A DNA stretch of 9,701 nucleotides from NCBI GenBank assembly GCA_023667385.1, contig JAMPAE010000048.1:1-9701 (forward strand), read 5' to 3'. Origin of the DNA: Ruminococcus sp. (GTDB lineage Bacteria; Bacillota; Clostridia; Oscillospirales; Acutalibacteraceae). A program made the translations under genes and the position numbers. Of this stretch, positions 6,282 through 9,701 are shown piece after piece (position 1 is the first letter of the stretch; the number at the start of each line of letters is the position of its first letter). A model generated the notes under the pieces. It was not told the DNA's origin. It saw only the letters and a list, made by a program, of their open reading frames with translations, and did no database searches.

Positions 6282-6755
6282 ATGAGAATAGTTGCACTTT
6301 TACGTGGCGTTACCCCTGTCGGCAAAAATAGAATACCAAAGATGTCTTATCTTGTTGAAATACTCACAGACTGCGGATTCAGCAATGTCAGCACTTTAAT
6401 TCAAAGCGGAAACATTATCCTCGACACAGAACTATGTACTCAGGAAATCGCTGCTAAAATACATAATGCCATTAAAGATAAAATCGGCGCTGACCTATCG
6501 GTTATAATCAAAACCAAGGCTGATTTTGAAATTGCAGTCAGAGAAAATCCATTTACACAGGAGCTTGATTCATCACGTATACATCTTGTATTTACGAATG
6601 ACAGCATTAATGCCGGAAAACTTCGAGCCATCGAATCCTTTGATTTTGGCAAAGAACAGTTTGCTGTTGGAAGTAAATGCTTATATATGTATCTGCCGAG
6701 GGATGCCGAAAAGAAGAAATTAAATAATAATTATCTTGAAAAAAGCTCGGTATAA
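6282..6755 (+). CDS. DUF1697 family protein, C-terminal tail lost by a frameshift
   Basis: The protein opens MRIVALLRGVTPVGKNRIPK, followed by SYLVEILTDCGFSNVSTLIQSGNIILD, the N-terminal hallmark of the DUF1697 family (usual form ALLRGINVGGKNKIPM...GF.NV.TYIQSGNV). These are cytoplasmic proteins of about 175-180 residues with no firmly established biochemical role. The ORF as read ends after 157 residues with LEKSSV. The family tail continues in the -1 frame from base 6743 (KKLGIIATMR...), so a one-base deficit in the six-A run 6739-6744 has cut it off; with it the protein would be 175 residues, the family length. The gene may be inactive, may use slippage on the A-run, or the base may be a read error. 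The start is set by the conserved N-terminus; the ribosome binding site (AAAGG, 13 bases away) is weak. The next gene is convergent. Confidence 0.85.
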   Translation: MRIVALLRGVTPVGKNRIPKMSYLVEILTDCGFSNVSTLIQSGNIILDTELCTQEIAAKIHNAIKDKIGADLSVIIKTKADFEIAVRENPFTQELDSSRIHLVFTNDSINAGKLRAIESFDFGKEQFAVGSKCLYMYLPRDAEKKKLNNNYLEKSSV

Positions 6756-6808
6756 TTGCTACAATGCGAAAATTGAGCGTAATCGAAAGATTGATTTCCG
6801 TCAGTTAA
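6743..6808 (+). other. Out-of-frame remainder of the DUF1697 gene
   Basis: In the -1 frame relative to the main ORF these bases read KLGIIATMRKLSVIERLISV and a final S, then TAA at 6806-6808. This matches the usual DUF1697 C-terminus (EKKLGV.AT.RN...). It has no start codon or ribosome binding site of its own and only makes sense as the continuation of the ORF at 6282. Confidence 0.75.
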
Positions 6809-6819
6809 TCACATAACAC

Positions 6820-6856
6820 AAAAAAGCTGTTGAACCACATTTGTGATTCAACAGCT
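6820..6856. terminator. Intrinsic terminator between convergent genes
   Basis: AGCTGTTGAA (6825-6834) pairs perfectly with TTCAACAGCT (6847-6856), and CAC/GTG inside extends the stem around an ATTT loop. On the minus strand it is followed by six T residues (6825-6820), so it is mainly the terminator of the hydrolase gene, whose stop is six bases away. On the plus strand AAATTTTATTT follows, so it may also stop transcription from the DUF1697 side. Confidence 0.88.
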
Positions 6857-6861
6857 AAATT

Positions 6862-8790
6862 TTATTTACCAACAACACCTCTGACAAACTTAAAGAGCGT
6901 TGAGAACCATGTTTCAAGAATGTTGTATATCATTTCAAAGAATGATGTTATGCCAACCTTGTTCAGGGTATCGCTTACATCCTTGCTTGGCAGGTCATTG
7001 AAGTTGCTCGTGTAGTTTGCATCAACAAAAGGCTTGCCCTCGTCATAAGGCACTGCTTCACCGTTCATCAGGGTGAAGTTAAACAACCTTTCGCCAAGCG
7101 GTGTGATGCTGCCAATCAAGCTATAATCAACAACGACATCGAAGTTTGCCTTGCTGACCTCAGGAAGTTTTCCGCTGAACGGAATTTCAATGCTTTCGCC
7201 GGGATTGAGAGTGATTGTTGCAGAGTTTTTGAACTTGATGTCCACTCCCCTTGCACTGACTGCGAGAACATTCATTTTGTATTTTTCAGAAAGATTCTTA
7301 ACAATGATTGACGTATCTTCAGATGAAACGTAGCCCTCTGTACTGTTGTTGAATGCAGCAAAAACAGAATGTGACTTATTTGTTGTTGCGTGGAACTGCG
7401 GGAACCTTGCATCAGAATGTACATCACTGATTTTGTCTGTAAGAAGCAGTGTTCTTAGAAGCTCTGCTGTGTACGGATCTTTATAAATCATGCCGTGATA
7501 GAAATTTTCAACAAACCATGTGTGCTCAGGCATATATGAGGTTGATGCATCAACTGTCATTGACGGCGAAACCTGATAAAATCCGGTATCAACTTTCTGC
7601 GTATAACCGTCAGCAAAACGCTTGCCAAGCGGAGCAGGAGTTGCGCCGGTTGAAGCTGCAATTGTGATGATTGCGTCAGAGCTTTCGTTGAGACCTGTTA
7701 CGATTTTGCTGTCATAGCCTGCGATGATATAAACGTGTTCGCCTGCCTGCTGAGCACGCTTGAAGCCGTTTGCAAAATCAGGCATAACTTCATAGTGCAT
7801 ATAGTCGCTCTTTTTGATAAGCTCAGCACTTTCAGTTTTGTCAAGGCATTTTTCCTTGAGCGCTTCGTAATACTCGGTCGGAGCGAAATCCCAGATGCTG
7901 CCCCAATAGCCGAGAACCTGCTTAACATACGGAATCAGCTCGTCAATTACATTATCAAGGAAGCCAAGCTCGTTTGCTCTGGTAAGCCAATTGTAGTCGG
8001 TTTCTTCCATCATGCCATGTTCGATGAAAACAAGCAATCCCGCTTCGTCAAAATCAACGTCACCGTTGAGAATATCATAAGCGAGGCCGGCGCCGCCGAG
8101 GGCAGGAACTGTCATAACAGCGTTATTAACGTCACCCTTTTCACCGAAAAGTGTGAGATATGTACCGGTTACCTGACCGCCGTGAGAAACAGCAAAGATG
8201 TTGACCTTATCCTTGCCCGAATACTCTTTGACTGACTGGATAAATTCATCAAGCTGAGTTGCACAGAAAACTGCACCCATTCTGAAATCACAGTTGAAAT
8301 TATAGATGTTTTCCTTACCGACATACTGAGCATACTCACCCATGATTTCGGCTTCATGCTGGAATCTTCCGTTTTCATAAAGCTCATCAAGGTTTGCGCT
8401 GTTGCACTGTTCGGCAGTGATGCAGTAACGCTTCAAATCATAAACGCTTGAGCCATCGGGGTTGCAAGCCATGTCACCATACATTCTGATGAACTCCTTG
8501 CCGACTTTTTCTGCAATATACTTGGCATTGCCCTTTGTCAGCTCACCGATTCCGATGCCGATTTGAACAATATTTTTGAGAATTGCTTGGATAATCTCAT
8601 CCATATCAATTCCCCACACATGGACTTGGTTTCCGTTTTCATCAAGCCTGTAAAGCGAAGATGAGCTATAGCCGGGAACAACGATAACAGGATAATCCGA
8701 CCAGTCATCTTCAGGTTCTGCTGCAAATGCAACAGTGCAGGCGGAACAAGCCATGATGATGCAAAGCAGCACAGAAAGTAACTTCTTCAT
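6862..8790 (-). CDS. Secreted alpha/beta-hydrolase, lipase/LCAT-like
   Basis: A 642-residue exported protein, probably an esterase, lipase or acyltransferase. Residues 1-23 are a signal peptide (MKKLLSVLLCIIMACSACT..., likely cleaved after AFA). The hydrolase core follows: oxyanion loop VIVVPGYSSSSLY at 35-47, and the nucleophile elbow FAVSHGGQ with S202 (199-206), a G-x-S-x-G variant in which the first G is A. D360 (AGYDSKIVTG) or D401 and H423 or H432 (EHTWFVENFYHG) are candidates for the other triad residues. Residues about 490-580 look like a beta-sandwich domain. The C-terminus (about 614-640, SFFEMIYNILETWFSTLFKF) is an amphipathic or hydrophobic helix that may bind the membrane. The overall form recalls lecithin:cholesterol acyltransferase-like lipases; the substrate is unknown. 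The start has a strong GGAGG nine bases upstream. It is a single gene with its own promoter and terminator. A lipoprotein reading (cysteines at 15 and 18) is possible but the lipobox is poor. Confidence 0.88.
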   Translation of the reverse strand: MKKLLSVLLCIIMACSACTVAFAAEPEDDWSDYPVIVVPGYSSSSLYRLDENGNQVHVWGIDMDEIIQAILKNIVQIGIGIGELTKGNAKYIAEKVGKEFIRMYGDMACNPDGSSVYDLKRYCITAEQCNSANLDELYENGRFQHEAEIMGEYAQYVGKENIYNFNCDFRMGAVFCATQLDEFIQSVKEYSGKDKVNIFAVSHGGQVTGTYLTLFGEKGDVNNAVMTVPALGGAGLAYDILNGDVDFDEAGLLVFIEHGMMEETDYNWLTRANELGFLDNVIDELIPYVKQVLGYWGSIWDFAPTEYYEALKEKCLDKTESAELIKKSDYMHYEVMPDFANGFKRAQQAGEHVYIIAGYDSKIVTGLNESSDAIITIAASTGATPAPLGKRFADGYTQKVDTGFYQVSPSMTVDASTSYMPEHTWFVENFYHGMIYKDPYTAELLRTLLLTDKISDVHSDARFPQFHATTNKSHSVFAAFNNSTEGYVSSEDTSIIVKNLSEKYKMNVLAVSARGVDIKFKNSATITLNPGESIEIPFSGKLPEVSKANFDVVVDYSLIGSITPLGERLFNFTLMNGEAVPYDEGKPFVDANYTSNFNDLPSKDVSDTLNKVGITSFFEMIYNILETWFSTLFKFVRGVVGK

Positions 8791-8814
8791 TTTACATTTC
8801 CTCCATAAAGAATT

Positions 8815-8844
8815 TCAAAAAGCCGGCAAAAGCTGTGCCGACTT
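8815..8844 (-). terminator. Terminator-like hairpin at the 5' end of the hydrolase transcript
   Basis: On the minus strand AAGTCGGCA (8844-8836) pairs with TGCCGGCTT (8828-8820), nine pairs with one wobble, around a seven-base loop, and T residues follow (8821-8817). The expected transcription start (about 8843) is right at the beginning of this hairpin, and the ribosome binding site lies about 15 bases after it. It could be an attenuator, a 5' stabilising stem, or a second terminator for the upstream gene. Confidence 0.55.
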
Positions 8845-8849
8845 AAAGT

Positions 8850-8878
8850 ATTGTAACACATTTAAGCACAAACTACAA
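8850..8878 (-). promoter_or_regulatory. Promoter of the secreted hydrolase gene
   Basis: On the minus strand -35 TTGTAG (8878-8873) and -10 TACAAT (8855-8850) are 17 bp apart, with TGT directly before the -10 box (extended -10). It sits between the terminator of the upstream gene and the leader hairpin. Confidence 0.62.
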
Positions 8879-8918
8879 CAAAAGCAGTGAATCAATAATA
8901 TATAAAAATTCACTGCTT
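8878..8918 (-). terminator. Intrinsic terminator after the glycerophosphotransferase gene
   Basis: AAGCAGTGAAT (8882-8892) and ATTCACTGCTT (8908-8918) form a perfect 11-bp stem with an AT-rich 15-base loop; the minus-strand tail is TTTTGTTGT. It lies about 48 bases after the stop codon of the upstream minus-strand gene. Confidence 0.82.
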
Positions 8919-8966
8919 CAATTGTTGAAAATAACAAATAACAGGCATTTCCCAAATAAATGTCGA

Positions 8967-9701
8967 TTATTTTAAATATCCTTCAATGAGGTTTACAACT
9001 CTTTCAGTTGAGTGACCGTCGCAGGCGCCAACTTCCATTTGTTTGAACTTTTTCATTTGTTCGGTTTCAGTGCCACGGTTCAAAGCATCTCTGATTGACG
9101 GGAGAAGCTCGCTGCTGTTTTTAATCAGCTCGCCGGGCAAATCTTCCTCAAAGTTGAGATAGAACTCCCTTTCATAGCTGTCATAATCGGGACAATAGAA
9201 CACCAGCGGCATATTAAGAAGCGACGCATCAAAAATGATTGACGAATAGTCGGTTATAACCACATCGGCGATTGCAAGAAGATCCGGGCTTGGCTCAAAG
9301 GTATAGTCCTTAACACGAGAATAGAAAACGTGCTTGAAGAACTCATTTTTCATGACAGGATGACGACTTATAATGAATACCTCATCATCGCTCAGTTCAT
9401 CATTAAGCTTTGCCCAGTCAATCTGCGGCTCAAACTCGCTCAGTGAACCATCTGTTTCCCTGAAAGTCGGGAAATAAACGTAAACCTTTTTATCTTTCAG
9501 CAGCGGATGCTTTGCAATCATTTGCAGGCGCTTATCCTCACGCTCTTTTTCGTCAACAATTGCATCTGTTCTCGGTGAGCCGAGCGCTTTAACAACATCC
9601 AAATCCACACCGAAAGCATGGGCGTAAAACTGCCTGACATATTCAGATGAAACGCATACGTCGCTATATTGCGAGTGGGTGCTGTATTCCTCAATTCTTG
9701 T
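8967..9701 (-). CDS. CDP-glycerol glycerophosphotransferase family protein (TagB/TagF-like), N-terminus outside the window
   Basis: The last 244 residues are visible; the frame is open to base 9701 and the start lies outside. TagB/TagF enzymes move glycerol phosphate from CDP-glycerol to a growing teichoic-acid or capsule polymer at the inner face of the membrane. The visible part carries the family landmarks: YVRQFYAHAFGVDLD and GSPRTD (residues 41-46 of the visible part), YFPTFRE (about 76-82), SRHP (112-115), and DVVITDYSSIIFDASLLN (about 146-163), the nucleotide-binding segment. The ending HSTERVVNLIEGYLK is also typical. A GTG at 9608 could be read as a start, but the family sequence clearly continues upstream of it, so it is internal. 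Whether it makes wall teichoic acid or another surface polymer cannot be told from this fragment. The terminator at 8878-8918 ends the transcript. Confidence 0.92.
   Translation of the reverse strand, partial: TRIEEYSTHSQYSDVCVSSEYVRQFYAHAFGVDLDVVKALGSPRTDAIVDEKEREDKRLQMIAKHPLLKDKKVYVYFPTFRETDGSLSEFEPQIDWAKLNDELSDDEVFIISRHPVMKNEFFKHVFYSRVKDYTFEPSPDLLAIADVVITDYSSIIFDASLLNMPLVFYCPDYDSYEREFYLNFEEDLPGELIKNSSELLPSIRDALNRGTETEQMKKFKQMEVGACDGHSTERVVNLIEGYLK

Noticed and set aside
1..9701. CRISPR array, insertion sequence or rRNA
   Set aside because: No regularly spaced repeats, no transposase-like protein or terminal inverted repeats, and no rRNA-like sequence were seen.

Overview
The window looks like a chromosomal piece from a low-to-mid GC, Gram-positive anaerobe of the Firmicutes, most likely a gut Clostridia (Oscillospiraceae/Ruminococcaceae-like). 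This rests on GGAGG-type ribosome binding sites, sigma-A style promoters, U-rich intrinsic terminators, tRNAs with encoded CCA, a TagF-type polymer synthase and a CadA-type metal ATPase with a separate HMA protein. The genus is inference. Most genes lie on the minus strand; the middle (5377-6808) is a plus-strand pocket.

Region by region. 1-1234 (minus): a metal-export operon. A 73-residue HMA protein is followed by a CPC-type P1B ATPase that runs off the left edge. The promoter carries two 16-bp TTGA-N8-TCAA dyads typical of ArsR/SmtB operators, but no such regulator is encoded here. 1305-3469 (minus): a MocR-type regulator (GntR winged helix plus aminotransferase-like domain) and, 18 bp downstream, a cysteine-containing protein of unknown function, from one good promoter. 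3477-5319 (minus): pyrG, CTP synthase, with its own promoter, a terminator-like hairpin at the very 5' end of its leader (attenuator candidate) and a strong terminator.

5377-5670 (plus): a strong promoter, tandem tRNA-Ser(UGA) and tRNA-Ser(GCU), and a terminator. 5672-6808 (plus): an AT-rich pocket with a small ORF that looks frameshifted, a 117-residue hypothetical protein, and a DUF1697 protein whose conserved C-terminal tail is thrown out of frame by a one-base deficit in an A-run. 6820-6856: a hairpin terminator between two convergent genes. 6862-8878 (minus): a secreted alpha/beta-hydrolase (lipase/LCAT-like), with a promoter and another 5'-end hairpin ending in a U-run. 8878-9701 (minus): a terminator and the C-terminal 244 residues of a CDP-glycerol glycerophosphotransferase family protein (cell-wall or surface polymer synthesis).

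Most of the window is ordinary housekeeping and accessory content; I did not find an obviously new multi-gene system. The items most worth a second look are the pyrG leader attenuator that lacks the G-run start, the similar hairpin at the start of the hydrolase transcript, the metal-responsive promoter without its regulator, the MocR/cysteine-protein pair, and the two homopolymer frameshifts in the plus-strand pocket.
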